Source: Ferruginibacter sp. (GTDB taxonomy: Bacteria; Bacteroidota; Bacteroidia; Chitinophagales; Chitinophagaceae). From it: a DNA stretch of 64,000 nucleotides. Location of the stretch: assembly GCA_019638575.1 (NCBI GenBank), contig JAHBTN010000003.1, forward strand, positions 124,001-188,000. Reading direction: 5' to 3'. The notes beneath the pieces are model-generated. The model searched no databases. It saw nothing but the letters and a program-made list of their open reading frames with translations, and was not told the DNA's origin. The translations under genes and the position numbers were made by a program. This document shows, piece after piece, positions 19,785-28,796 of this stretch; position 1 is the first letter of the stretch, and each line of letters starts with the position of its first letter.

Positions 19785-21917
19785 TTATGGTTTTGGCTGT
19801 GCTTCCGGTTTTGGAATAAGCGCTTTGCGGCTTAATTTAAATTTACCTGTTTTTTGATCTATATCAAGTAATTTAACTTTCACCTTATCGCCTTCTTTAA
19901 AAATGCCATCCATGTTTTCCAATCGTTTCCAGCTTATTTCACTAATATGTAATAAGCCTTCTTTCTTGGGTAAGAACTCTACAAAGGCGCCAAATTCCTT
20001 AATACTTTTAACAGTTCCTTCATAAGATTCGCCAACAACAGGTACGGCCACTAAGCCGTTTATCCATGCCAAGGCTTTATCAAGGCTTGCTTTTTCTTTA
20101 GAGAAAATGCTTACTTCGCCCCTGTTATCCACTTCTTCAATATTAATGGTAGCGCCGGTTTCACGCTGTATTTCCTGTATCACTTTACCACCAGGCCCTA
20201 TCACGGCGCCAATAAATTCCTTATCAATATTAATTTTAACCATACGTGGTGCATGCGGTTTCACATCTTCACGTGCATTTGGCCTGCAAGCATACATGGC
20301 ATCCAAAATATGCATACGTCCTTTTTTTGCCTGTGCCAATGCCTGCCGCATCACATCCATACTTAAGCCATCTACTTTAATATCCATCTGCACACCGCAA
20401 ATGCCATCACGGGTTCCGGTAACTTTAAAATCCATATCGCCTAAATGGTCTTCATCACCCAAAATATCGGTTAAAATGGCAAAGTCATCGCCTGTTTTTA
20501 TTAAGCCCATAGCAACACCGCTAACATGTTTTGCCAAAGGCACACCTGCATCCATCAATGCAAGTGAGCCGGCACATACGGTTGCCATAGATGAAGAGCC
20601 ATTACTTTCTAAAATATCGCTCACCACCCTTACGGTATAAGGATAATCGCTGCCGGGCATCATTTTCTTTAATGAACGCATGGCAAGGTTACCATGCCCA
20701 ACTTCACGGCGGCCAACGCCTCTCATCATTTTAACTTCGCCGGTTGAAAAAGGCGGGAAATTATAATGAAGAATGAATTTTGTAAAGTCGGATTTGTAGG
20801 CGCTTTCAACCAACAATTCATCCAATGGCGTTCCTAAAGTAACAGTTGTTAGCGACTGGGTTTCGCCACGGGTAAACAAAGCACAACCATGTGGTGTTGG
20901 CAACAGGTCTGTCTCCATTTCTAAGGGGCGAACATCTTCGGTGCCACGGCCATCAAGGCGTTTTCTTTGTGTTAATATCATATTTCTTACCACATCATAT
21001 TGCAGGTCGCCAAAATATTGGCCAATCAATGCCTTGTCTTCATCAGGCAGTTCTTCGCCTAAATGAACTACCACTTCTTCTTTTAAAGCTTTATATGCAT
21101 CGCTTCTTTCGTGTTTAGATGAGGCTGAGGCTGAAATCTGCAGCATCTTATCTTTAGCAAATGCTACAATTTTTTCATTCAACTCTTCATTTCTATAAGG
21201 TTTTGGATAATCCCTTTTTGATGTGATGCCAACCTTATCCCTCAATTCTTCCTGCGCTTTCACCTGCAGTTTTATGGCAGCATGTGCAGCTTCAATAGCC
21301 TGTATCAAATCTTCTTCCTGGCATTCGCTACTTTCACCTTCCACCATCATGATATTTTTATCGGTGGCCGCAATGATGAATTCGTAATCGGATTTTTCTA
21401 ATTGCGAACGTGTTGGGTTAATAATAATTTCGCCATTAACACGGGCTACACGTACTTCGGAAATAATTTCCTGGATGGGAATATCAGATACCGCCAATGC
21501 GGCTGATGCGGCAAGGCAGGCCAGTGAATCGGGCATTACTTCATCATCGGATGAAATAAGTGATACTAACACCTGCACTTCGCACAAATAATCTTCGGGA
21601 AACAAAGGCCTTAAAGCCCTATCAATTAACCTTGATGTTAAAATTTCGTAATCATTTAAACGGGCTTCTCTTTTAAAGAACGAACCGGGTATACGGCCTG
21701 CAGAACTGAATTTTTCCTGGTAATCTACCGATAGCGGGAAGAAACCCTGCCCGGGTTTTGGTTCTTTGTTTGCAACCACTGTTGCCAGTATGATGCAATT
21801 GCTCTGGCGTACAGTTACGGCGCCATCTGCCTGGCGAGCCATTTTGCCGGTTTCGATGGTAACCATACGGCCACCACCTATATCAAAAGTTATTGATTTT
21901 GGGTTTAATAACGACAT
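19785..21917 (-). CDS. pnp: Polyribonucleotide nucleotidyltransferase
   Basis: A 710-residue phosphorolytic 3'-5' exoribonuclease (PNPase). Two RNase PH domains are followed by a KH domain (IGAVIGPGGKVIQEIQRETG, about 565-590) and an S1 domain (YEGTVKSIKEFGAFVEF ... GLLHISEISW, about 628-695). The catalytic domain has the usual TRGETQSL and DILGDEDHLGDMD segments. The order rpsO-pnp on the same strand is widely conserved; here rpsO is upstream with its own terminator and pnp has its own promoter. Confidence 0.97.
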   Translation of the reverse strand: MSLLNPKSITFDIGGGRMVTIETGKMARQADGAVTVRQSNCIILATVVANKEPKPGQGFFPLSVDYQEKFSSAGRIPGSFFKREARLNDYEILTSRLIDRALRPLFPEDYLCEVQVLVSLISSDDEVMPDSLACLAASAALAVSDIPIQEIISEVRVARVNGEIIINPTRSQLEKSDYEFIIAATDKNIMMVEGESSECQEEDLIQAIEAAHAAIKLQVKAQEELRDKVGITSKRDYPKPYRNEELNEKIVAFAKDKMLQISASASSKHERSDAYKALKEEVVVHLGEELPDEDKALIGQYFGDLQYDVVRNMILTQRKRLDGRGTEDVRPLEMETDLLPTPHGCALFTRGETQSLTTVTLGTPLDELLVESAYKSDFTKFILHYNFPPFSTGEVKMMRGVGRREVGHGNLAMRSLKKMMPGSDYPYTVRVVSDILESNGSSSMATVCAGSLALMDAGVPLAKHVSGVAMGLIKTGDDFAILTDILGDEDHLGDMDFKVTGTRDGICGVQMDIKVDGLSMDVMRQALAQAKKGRMHILDAMYACRPNAREDVKPHAPRMVKINIDKEFIGAVIGPGGKVIQEIQRETGATINIEEVDNRGEVSIFSKEKASLDKALAWINGLVAVPVVGESYEGTVKSIKEFGAFVEFLPKKEGLLHISEISWKRLENMDGIFKEGDKVKVKLLDIDQKTGKFKLSRKALIPKPEAQPKP

Positions 21918-21956
21918 TTTATTTTATGATTTGAGAATAATATTTGCAGGTTGGTA

Positions 21957-21964
21957 CAAAGCTA
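21957..21964 (-). promoter_or_regulatory. Promoter -7 element of pnp
   Basis: TAGCTTTG on the minus strand, an exact TAnnTTTG match 39 bases before the pnp start, between the rpsO terminator and pnp. Confidence 0.5.
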
Positions 21965-21989
21965 TCCTGGTGAATAAATACAGTAAAAC

Positions 21990-22028
21990 GAATAATTCCC
22001 AACTGTTACTTTTAGTTGGGAATTATTT
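21990..22028 (-). terminator. Terminator after rpsO
   Basis: A perfect 14-bp stem AATAATTCCCAACT (21991-22004) / AGTTGGGAATTATT (22014-22027) with a 9-base loop, 20 bases after the rpsO stop. The T-run on the minus strand is short. Confidence 0.7.
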
Positions 22029-22047
22029 ATTACATAGTTAAGAATGT

Positions 22048-22320
22048 TTATTTACGTAAACCTAATTTCTCAATTAAAGCCCTGTAACCGTTTAGGTCGT
22101 GCTTGCTGAGGTAAGATAACAGGCGCTTACGCTGGCCTACCATCATCATTAAACCTCTTTGTGAAGAGAAATCTTTTTTGTTGTCTTTCAGATGATCTGA
22201 AATGTGGTTGATACGCTCGGTCAAAAGAGCGATTTGGCCTTCAATTGACCCGGTATTGGTAGCTTTTGCTCCAAATTTGGTAAAAATGTCAGCTTTTTTT
22301 TCGATTGTTAAATAAGGCAT
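22048..22320 (-). CDS. rpsO: 30S ribosomal protein S15
   Basis: A 90-residue S15, which binds 16S rRNA early in small-subunit assembly. [23 protein letters not shown], and [18 protein letters not shown] are the family's helical core. The ATG at 22320 gives the normal length; the longer open frame upstream is not conserved S15 sequence. Confidence 0.96.
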   Translation of the reverse strand: MPYLTIEKKADIFTKFGAKATNTGSIEGQIALLTERINHISDHLKDNKKDFSSQRGLMMMVGQRKRLLSYLSKHDLNGYRALIEKLGLRK

Positions 22321-22369
22321 CTTTGTTTTTTTAATAACGTCTTTGTTATGTTTCTTTTTAAATTGCTGG

Positions 22370-22377
22370 CAAAAGTA
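22370..22377 (-). promoter_or_regulatory. Promoter -7 element of rpsO
   Basis: TACTTTTG on the minus strand matches TAnnTTTG; it lies 49 bases before the rpsO start. Confidence 0.45.
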
Positions 22378-22502
22378 CGTAGAAATATTGATTTTATAGC
22401 GGCTTATTAAGTATTTTTTTGCAATATTGCCCAATTGCCAAAGCAAAACAGTGATATTGCAATGTACCTGCTAATTCATTAAAAACCAGTAACTAAAAGT
22501 CT

Positions 22503-23594
22503 TTGAAAAGGATTGTTTTTACAGTAACCAACGATTTAAATTACGATCAGCGAATGATACGTATATGCACCTCGTTAACAAATGCAGGTTACAGTGTGCT
22601 GTTGATTGGCAAAAGAAACAGCACTTCGTTACCTCTAATAACAAAAACTTACAGACAAAAACGGCTATTCACTTTTTTTAAGTCGGGTTTTGGTTTTTAT
22701 GCTGAATATAATACCAGGCTATTCTTTGCACTTCTGTTTACAAAAACCGATATGCTTTGTTGCATTGATCTTGATACGATGCTGCCCGTTTGGTTAGTTA
22801 GCAAGATTAAAGGAACCAAGAGACTGTATGATGCACATGAGTTTTTTAGCCAGCAAAAAGAAATTATAAGCAGGCCATTTGTACATGCTTTTTGGGCAAA
22901 GATGGAAAAATTGCTGGTACCAAAATTTAAACTTGGGTATGCAGTAAGCCAAAGTATAGTTATGGAATTTAAAACAAGGTATGGCGTGCAGTATGAAGTG
23001 ATAAGGAATTTGCCGGTACTTAAAGATTTGCCAATTGATGAAACAACAAAAGAAAAAATCATTTTGTACCAGGGTGCAGTTAATGAAGCCCGTGGACTCG
23101 AATTTCTTGTTCCTGCTATGAAAAATATTGATGCCGTATTGCATATTTATGGCGATGGTAATTATTTACAGCAAACTAAAAAACTAATTGAAGCAAACAA
23201 TCTGCAAAACAAAGTGTTTTTAAAAGGGAAACTGTTGCCGCATGAATTAGATGCCATAACAAGGCAGGCAACTGTTGCTGTAAACCTTGTAGAAAACAAA
23301 GGGCTTAACCAATATTATTCGCTGGCTAATAAGTTTTTTGATTATATACAAAACGGGATACCGCAGGTGAGTATGGATTTTCCTGAATACAAAAAAATTA
23401 ATGATGAATATGAAGTGGCTGTTTTGATTGCAAACCTTGAACCTGGAACCATTTCGGCAGCAATAAACAAACTGCTGCACGATGAAACGCTATATCAGCA
23501 ACTGTTAAAAAACTGCTTACAGGCAAGGCAGGTTTTTAACTGGCAGGAAGAAGAAAAAAAACTGCTCAAATTTTATAATGCAATTTTAGTTTGA
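22503..23594 (+). CDS. Family-4-type glycosyltransferase
   Basis: A 363-residue GT-B-fold glycosyltransferase. The N-terminal acceptor domain begins KRIVFTVTNDLNYDQRMIRI, and the C-terminal domain contains ILYQGAVNEARGLEFLVPAM, IYGDGN, and LANKFFDYIQNGIPQV, which resembles the nucleotide-sugar site. The start is TTG at 22503, because it alone gives the conserved N-terminus. No signal peptide; it should act at the inner face of the membrane on a surface glycan. Donor and acceptor are unknown. Its stop overlaps the next glycosyltransferase start. Confidence 0.85.
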   Translation: MKRIVFTVTNDLNYDQRMIRICTSLTNAGYSVLLIGKRNSTSLPLITKTYRQKRLFTFFKSGFGFYAEYNTRLFFALLFTKTDMLCCIDLDTMLPVWLVSKIKGTKRLYDAHEFFSQQKEIISRPFVHAFWAKMEKLLVPKFKLGYAVSQSIVMEFKTRYGVQYEVIRNLPVLKDLPIDETTKEKIILYQGAVNEARGLEFLVPAMKNIDAVLHIYGDGNYLQQTKKLIEANNLQNKVFLKGKLLPHELDAITRQATVAVNLVENKGLNQYYSLANKFFDYIQNGIPQVSMDFPEYKKINDEYEVAVLIANLEPGTISAAINKLLHDETLYQQLLKNCLQARQVFNWQEEEKKLLKFYNAILV

Positions 23595-24715
23595 CCGGTA
23601 AGCATCTACATATTGTTACGCATGAAGTTCCCTGGCCGGCTGATTACGGCGGTGTTATAGATTTATTTTATAAAATAAAAACTTTGCATGAGCTGGGTGT
23701 AAATATTCACCTGCACTGTTTCTCAAAAGACATGCAAACACAACCTTCCCTGCAACAATACTGCAACAGCATCCATTACTATAAAAGAAAAAACAATATC
23801 GGCAGTTTTTCATTCAGCATACCATACATTGTTAACAGCCGGGCCAGTAAAGAACTTGTTGCAAACCTGCAAAAAGACAATTATCCTGTTTTACTGGAAG
23901 GAGTTCATTGCTGCCATGTGTTACACAGCGGCGCTCTCGGCAACAGGAAAGTGGTGGTAAGGTTACACAATGTGGAGCATGAATATTACAGGCAACTTGC
24001 CCGCCATGAAAAAAATATTATTAAAAAATTTTACTTCGCCCATGAAAGTAAATTGTTGAAAAAATTTGAACAGGCTATTGCCTGCAAGGCAACTTTTATT
24101 GCAGTAAGCAAGGCCGATGCAGAAGTTTATAAACAAAGTTTTAATGCCAACGATATTCATTACCTATCGGTGTTTTTGCCCTACACTTTGGCAGTAGGCA
24201 AAGAAGGCAAGGGTTGTTTTTGCCTTTACCATGGCAACCTGGCAATAAATGAAAACGAAGAAGCGGCTATATGGTTATTACAAAATGTATTTAATAATAT
24301 AGAAACGCCTTTTGTGGTTGCCGGTAAAAACCCAACAGCCAGGTTACAAAATATTGTTGGCAAGTTTTCAAACGCCTGCCTGGTGGCAAACCCTACCAAT
24401 AAAGAAATGCAGGACATGATTTGCAAAGCCCATGTGCATGTTTTGCCATCATTAAACAAAACCGGGGTTAAGTTAAAATTACTGAATGCATTATTTAACG
24501 GAAGGCATTGCCTGGGAAACAAAGCCGGGATTGACGGGTCGGGAGTAGAAAAATATTGCCATATAGCAGAAGACGCTTCATCTTTTAAACAAAAAATTAA
24601 AGAATTGTACCAGCAACCTTTTACACAGCAAGAGATTGAACAGCGGCAGGGATTATTACAAACGCAATTCAATAATGAGGTTAATGCAAAAAAACTTATG
24701 ACATTTCTATGGTAG
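23591..24715 (+). CDS. Glycosyltransferase, GT-B fold
   Basis: A 374-residue glycosyltransferase: HIVTHEVPWPADYGGVIDLFYKIKTL at the N-terminus is the acceptor-side glycine loop, HNVEHEYY sits in the middle, and HVHVLPSLNKTGVKLKLLNAL is the donor-side motif. The TTG start overlaps the previous TGA (TTGA), so translation is coupled. The pair probably adds two successive sugars to one glycan (inference). The 3' end overlaps the convergent ftsE end by 20 bases. Confidence 0.83.
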   Translation: MTGKHLHIVTHEVPWPADYGGVIDLFYKIKTLHELGVNIHLHCFSKDMQTQPSLQQYCNSIHYYKRKNNIGSFSFSIPYIVNSRASKELVANLQKDNYPVLLEGVHCCHVLHSGALGNRKVVVRLHNVEHEYYRQLARHEKNIIKKFYFAHESKLLKKFEQAIACKATFIAVSKADAEVYKQSFNANDIHYLSVFLPYTLAVGKEGKGCFCLYHGNLAINENEEAAIWLLQNVFNNIETPFVVAGKNPTARLQNIVGKFSNACLVANPTNKEMQDMICKAHVHVLPSLNKTGVKLKLLNALFNGRHCLGNKAGIDGSGVEKYCHIAEDASSFKQKIKELYQQPFTQQEIEQRQGLLQTQFNNEVNAKKLMTFLW

Positions 24716-25385
24716 CATTGTCCCACACTTTACCCATTTCTGTTTTAATGGTACGTGCCGGAAATTTTTTTATCACCTGGTAATCATGTGTTGCCATAAT
24801 GATGGTGGTGTTGTAGTCTTTTGAAATATGAAACAGCAACTGCATAATCTCATCGGTAGTTTCAGGATCGAGGTTACCGGTAGGTTCATCGGCCAGTATA
24901 AGTTTGGGAGAATTAAGTAAAGCCCTTGCCACATCCACACGCTGCTGTTCGCCACCACTCAATTCAAAAGGCATTTTAAATCCTTTAGTTTTTAATCCAA
25001 CTTTTTCAAGCACATCAGCAATTTTTTCATCCATCAGTTTCTCATCTTTCCAACCGGTGGCTTTTAAAACAAATTTCATGTTATCATTTACATTCCGGTC
25101 AGTAAGCAATTGAAAATCCTGGAAAACAACACCAAGGTTACGGCGTAAAAAAGGAACCGTTTTCCAAGTAAGTGTTTTCAAATCGTGGCCAACCACCCAA
25201 CCCTCGCCTTCTTTTAATTGTAAATCGCCATACAAGGTTTTAAGCAGGCTGCTTTTTCCTGTTCCGGTTTTTCCCACCAGGTACACAAATTCGCCTTTAT
25301 CAACACTAACATTTACATCACTTAAAATAAGTGTATTGCTTTGGTAAATATTTACATTCTTTAATTCTACTATTGATTGAGCCAT
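24696..25385 (-). CDS. ftsE: Cell division ATP-binding protein FtsE
   Basis: A 229-residue ABC ATPase with Walker A GKTGTGKS (38-45), signature LSGGEQQRV, and Walker [13 protein letters not shown]. The overall sequence fits FtsE, which with FtsX controls periplasmic cell-wall hydrolases at division. No ftsX lies next to it, so the partner gene must be elsewhere. It is convergent with, and overlaps, the upstream glycosyltransferase. Confidence 0.87.
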   Translation of the reverse strand: MAQSIVELKNVNIYQSNTLILSDVNVSVDKGEFVYLVGKTGTGKSSLLKTLYGDLQLKEGEGWVVGHDLKTLTWKTVPFLRRNLGVVFQDFQLLTDRNVNDNMKFVLKATGWKDEKLMDEKIADVLEKVGLKTKGFKMPFELSGGEQQRVDVARALLNSPKLILADEPTGNLDPETTDEIMQLLFHISKDYNTTIIMATHDYQVIKKFPARTIKTEMGKVWDNATIEMS

Positions 25386-25572
25386 ATTTTTTGCAGTTTA
25401 CCTTATTGCTTTACAGATAAAGGTATGTTTCATATTTTTTAAAAAACTATAACCTGTTACTTACCTAACTAATATCAATGGCTGCAAATTTAGGTTTTAC
25501 ACATGCAGTATTAAAAATTAATTTCTTCACCATATGTTAAAAAAACTAAAAGATGCATATTCTTTTTAAAAA

Positions 25573-25588
25573 AACTAAAAAAATAGTT
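25573..25588. promoter_or_regulatory. Candidate BlaI operator, upstream copy
   Basis: AACTA-N6-TAGTT, a 16-base dyad sharing two bases with the -33 TTG of the blaI promoter. The same architecture recurs exactly 20 bases downstream. A lone AACTA half-site is at 25544-25548. Confidence 0.5.
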
Positions 25589-25617
25589 GCAGAACTAAAT
25601 TTTTAGTTTTATGTTTA
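25587..25617 (+). promoter_or_regulatory. Promoter of the blaI-M56 operon
   Basis: TTG (25587-25589), a 20-base spacer, then TATGTTTA (25610-25617). This fits TTG-N19-21-TAnnTTTR. The predicted start is near 25621, giving a leader of about 20 bases. Confidence 0.5.
25593..25608. promoter_or_regulatory. Candidate BlaI operator, downstream copy
   Basis: AACTAAA-TT-TTTAGTT, a perfect 7-bp dyad in the spacer between the -33 and -7 elements, exactly two helical turns (20 bp) from the upstream copy. Confidence 0.55.
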
Positions 25618-25643
25618 CGTTATCAAATTAAATTTTTACAAAA

Positions 25644-26000
25644 ATGAAAGTACTAACAAAGGCCGAAGAACAGATTATGCAGGTGATATGGAAATTAGAA
25701 AAAGCATTTCTTAGAGAGATTATTGATGAACTGCCTGCACCAAAGCCGCATAACAACACAGTGGCAACCATCATAAAAATTTTGGTTGATAAGGAATTTG
25801 TAGGAATTACTGTTTTTGGCAGAACACACCAATATTATCCTTTAGTAAGCAAAGAAGCATATAGCAAATCAACAATGAAGAGTTTTGTGAAAGGATATTT
25901 TGAAGGCTCGTTCAGTAATGCGGTTTCTTTTATGGTAAAAGAAAAAAACCTGAGTATTGATGACCTTGAAACATTGCTGAAGGAATTGAAGAAGAAATAA
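25644..26000 (+). CDS. BlaI/MecI/CopY-family transcriptional repressor
   Basis: A 118-residue winged-helix repressor. The N-terminal half (KAEEQIMQVIWKLEKAFLREI ... HNNTVATIIKILVDKEFV) is the DNA-binding domain, with the cleavage-prone region typical of BlaI/MecI in the middle; the C-terminal half is a helical dimerisation domain. In beta-lactam systems the repressor is inactivated by the partner M56 protease. Here an M56 gene follows after 63 bases and two matching dyads overlap the promoter, so autoregulation is likely (inference). Confidence 0.9.
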   Translation: MKVLTKAEEQIMQVIWKLEKAFLREIIDELPAPKPHNNTVATIIKILVDKEFVGITVFGRTHQYYPLVSKEAYSKSTMKSFVKGYFEGSFSNAVSFMVKEKNLSIDDLETLLKELKKK

Positions 26001-26063
26001 TCCCTTTTTTTCGTTGGCCTGCAAACGGGCAGGTAAATAAATAAACTATTTAAACTTATATAA

Positions 26064-28736
26064 ATGCTTCCATTTTATTGGTACCTGTTAAAAGTAATCA
26101 TCTGCTCAGGCATATTACTCGGTTATTACTGTTTTTTTTTACGAAACAAGCTTTTTCACCGTTACAACAGGTTTTACCTGCTACTGGCAATGGGCTTATC
26201 GATGCTGTTGCCGCTGATAAAAATAAATTTCTGGCAACAGGATTCACAAACCAATGGGGCCATACGTGTTTTACAAGCCGTATCTGATGGCGATGCATAT
26301 ATGAATACAGTTGTACTGTCATCGCAAAAAAACAACTGGAATTTACAAACTCTTTACCCGTTGTTATATTGGCTGGTTTCGCTGGTTTTTGTATTAGCAC
26401 TGTTACGCACACTGTACCTTATCCGTAACCTGCTGAAACAATATCCTGCAAAAAAAATTGAAGAAATAAATTTTATAAACACCGACGACGACAGCACACC
26501 GTTTTCTTTTTTCAAATTTATTTTTTGGAACAATAGCATTGATGTTGATTCCGCCACCGGGCGGCAGATATTTAAACACGAAGTAGCACATATACAGGAG
26601 AAACATACTTACGATAAACTATTTGTAAACTTCACGCTCATATTTTTCTGGTGCAATCCTTTATTTTGGCTGTACAGAAAAGAGCTGAACATGATTCATG
26701 AATTCATCGCCGACAAAAAAGCCGTAGAAGATAACGATACTGCAGCTTTTGCAGCCATGATACTGCAATCGGCCTACCCACGTCACCGGTTTGAACTGAC
26801 CAATAATTTCTTTTACTCACCCATTAAACGAAGACTACACATGCTAACAAAAATTGACAACCCACGTATAAGTTATTTTGCAAGGCTGATGGTTTTGCCG
26901 CTTGCCATAATAGTTTTTGCAGCATTCACTTTTAAAGCAAAAACAAATGACTCAATTTATCATGGCAAAAAAATAACTGTGGTGATAGATGCAGGCCATG
27001 GCGGTGATGATGCAGGCGCAAGGAGCCTGGATGGTATTTTTGAAAAAGATCTAAATCTTGCCATTGCAAAAAAAGTGAAGGAACTAAATAAGAACAAGGA
27101 TATTGATATCATCCTTACAAGAGAAACGGATGTTTTTTTAACACCACAACAAAGAGTAGAATTTGCAAAAAGTAAAAATGCCGATCTGCTTATTTCATTT
27201 CATGTAGATGGCGAGCCTTCAACACAAAAGCCAAAACAATCAGGAATGATATTTTATGTTTCAAAAGATCAATATGCCAACTCAAATCAAAGCAAAATAC
27301 TGGCGTCGGCTATCTTTAATGAATTCAATAATAATTATGGTTTAAAAATAAACGGTGGGATAACGCAGCGCCAAAACGGTATTTGGGTTTTACAGGCAAA
27401 CACCTGCCCGGCTGTACTGATTGAAACCGGTTTTATTACCAACAAAAACGATGTTGATTATTTAAAAACACAAACGGCAAAAGAAAACATTGCAAAAAAT
27501 GTGCTTACAGGCATTGAAAAATATGTAAGCTCATCATTAAAAGAAAACACCTTACAAAAAAATATTGCCATCACCGATACGGTACCAACGGCCACAATTT
27601 ATAATGCAAAATTTACTGATTCTACATATTTAGTTAGCGCAGATTTTAAAAACAAGGCGCTGGTAATTGTAGATTCGAAAGAGATAGGAAATGTGGGTTA
27701 TAAATATGTGGAAGCAAGTAATGAAAGGTATAATACTGTAACCATTTATAAGCCTGCTGAAGCAAAGAAAAGATATGGCATCAAAGGAAAATATGGTGCT
27801 ATTAAAATTACACAGCGTGAAGCGACCATTATTTCAGGAGAATCTATGACGTTTGATGATAAAACAAAGAATGTAAAAGTAACAGGAGATAATATCAAAC
27901 TGAATGGTGATTTTTCGGACTACCTGATATTTGTAGAAGGGAAACGGGTTACAGCAGAAGATCTAAACAAAATTGCACCAAATAGCATCAGATCTATTAA
28001 TGTTACAAAAAGCGAAGACCAAGCTTATAATTCGGATATAAAGGGGAAAAAATCTGTTATTTATATTTCTTTAAAATCAAAAAAAGAAGATAGTAACAAT
28101 AAAATTTCAAATGCATCGGCAAATGATGTGCAGGTAAAAAGTGCAGTTGTTGAAGAAAGAAAAGATGTACCGCAGGATCTGCAATCATCAACACAGCCTT
28201 CACTTAAAGAAATAACTGTTGAAGGCAAAAAAATTACCGGCAAGCAAATAACGGCAAATAATAAACTAGCTGTTATAGAAGAGCGTAAGCAACAACAGCA
28301 GATAGAAATAAAAACTGTACAGGGCAAAAAAATAACAGAACAGGAATTAGCTTCGCTTAATCAAAAAAAACTAAAATTACAACAAGAAATTGCATCAAAA
28401 GATGATAATAAAATTTTTATAAAAACAGAAACTGCTCCGGAGTTTATAGGCGGGCAACAAGGCTGGCTGGATTTTCTCAGGAAAAACCTAAAAGCAAACA
28501 TCCCGGTTGATAATGGCGCTAAAGCCGGCAAATACACAGTTCTTGTAAAGTTTATTATTCATACAGATGGTAGCATAAGCGATATAAAATGCGTTAACGA
28601 CCCCGGGTTTGGCACATGCGAAGAAGTTAAAAGAATTATTGCGCTTTCGTCAATGAAATGGATGCCGGCTATACAAAACGGAAGAAAAGTAAATGCTTAC
28701 CACAGGCAACCGGTAACATTTGTAATAGAAGAGTAA
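26064..28736 (+). CDS. M56 protease / N-acetylmuramoyl-alanine amidase / TonB-plug-like / TonB-C fusion
   Basis: An 890-residue inner-membrane protein. Residues 1-291 form a BlaR1/MecR1-type M56 domain: membrane spans near 6-26, 36-52, 97-120, 185-203 and 274-291, zinc motif HEVAH (172-176), and Glu213 in EFIAD. Residues about 303-488 are an Amidase_3 domain with H312 (DAGHGG), E327, H380 and catalytic E454 (IETGF), all present. Residues 531-583 and 617-671 resemble TonB-dependent-receptor plug strands (VIVDSKEI ... YGIKGKYGAIKIT). Residues 685-785 are a charged linker, and 790-890 match TonB_C. The amidase onwards should be periplasmic. The likely role is a sensor-transducer with its own peptidoglycan-cleaving domain that disables the BlaI repressor (inference). 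A terminator follows. Confidence 0.85.
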   Translation: MLPFYWYLLKVIICSGILLGYYCFFLRNKLFHRYNRFYLLLAMGLSMLLPLIKINFWQQDSQTNGAIRVLQAVSDGDAYMNTVVLSSQKNNWNLQTLYPLLYWLVSLVFVLALLRTLYLIRNLLKQYPAKKIEEINFINTDDDSTPFSFFKFIFWNNSIDVDSATGRQIFKHEVAHIQEKHTYDKLFVNFTLIFFWCNPLFWLYRKELNMIHEFIADKKAVEDNDTAAFAAMILQSAYPRHRFELTNNFFYSPIKRRLHMLTKIDNPRISYFARLMVLPLAIIVFAAFTFKAKTNDSIYHGKKITVVIDAGHGGDDAGARSLDGIFEKDLNLAIAKKVKELNKNKDIDIILTRETDVFLTPQQRVEFAKSKNADLLISFHVDGEPSTQKPKQSGMIFYVSKDQYANSNQSKILASAIFNEFNNNYGLKINGGITQRQNGIWVLQANTCPAVLIETGFITNKNDVDYLKTQTAKENIAKNVLTGIEKYVSSSLKENTLQKNIAITDTVPTATIYNAKFTDSTYLVSADFKNKALVIVDSKEIGNVGYKYVEASNERYNTVTIYKPAEAKKRYGIKGKYGAIKITQREATIISGESMTFDDKTKNVKVTGDNIKLNGDFSDYLIFVEGKRVTAEDLNKIAPNSIRSINVTKSEDQAYNSDIKGKKSVIYISLKSKKEDSNNKISNASANDVQVKSAVVEERKDVPQDLQSSTQPSLKEITVEGKKITGKQITANNKLAVIEERKQQQQIEIKTVQGKKITEQELASLNQKKLKLQQEIASKDDNKIFIKTETAPEFIGGQQGWLDFLRKNLKANIPVDNGAKAGKYTVLVKFIIHTDGSISDIKCVNDPGFGTCEEVKRIIALSSMKWMPAIQNGRKVNAYHRQPVTFVIEE

Positions 28737-28745
28737 TTGAAATAA

Positions 28746-28786
28746 AAAAAAAGCTCCCGGTTTTAAAATACCCGGGAGCTTTTTAA
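28746..28786. terminator. Bidirectional terminator
   Basis: Stem AAGCTCCCGG (28751-28760) / CCGGGAGCTT (28772-28781), extended by flanking A/T runs, between the convergent M56 gene and purM. Confidence 0.85.
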
Positions 28787-28796
28787 TTCTGCAGTT

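Noticed and set aside
20107..20640. A 177-residue open frame antisense to pnp
   Set aside because: It lies wholly inside pnp with no family resemblance; it is a by-product of the codon pattern of the real gene.
22321..22446. A longer N-terminus for ribosomal protein S15
   Set aside because: The extra 42 residues are not S15-like and would include the rpsO promoter element; ATG at 22320 gives the standard length.
24226..24726. A 166-residue antisense frame inside the second glycosyltransferase gene
   Set aside because: Composition is an antisense shadow, and the glycosyltransferase frame is well supported.
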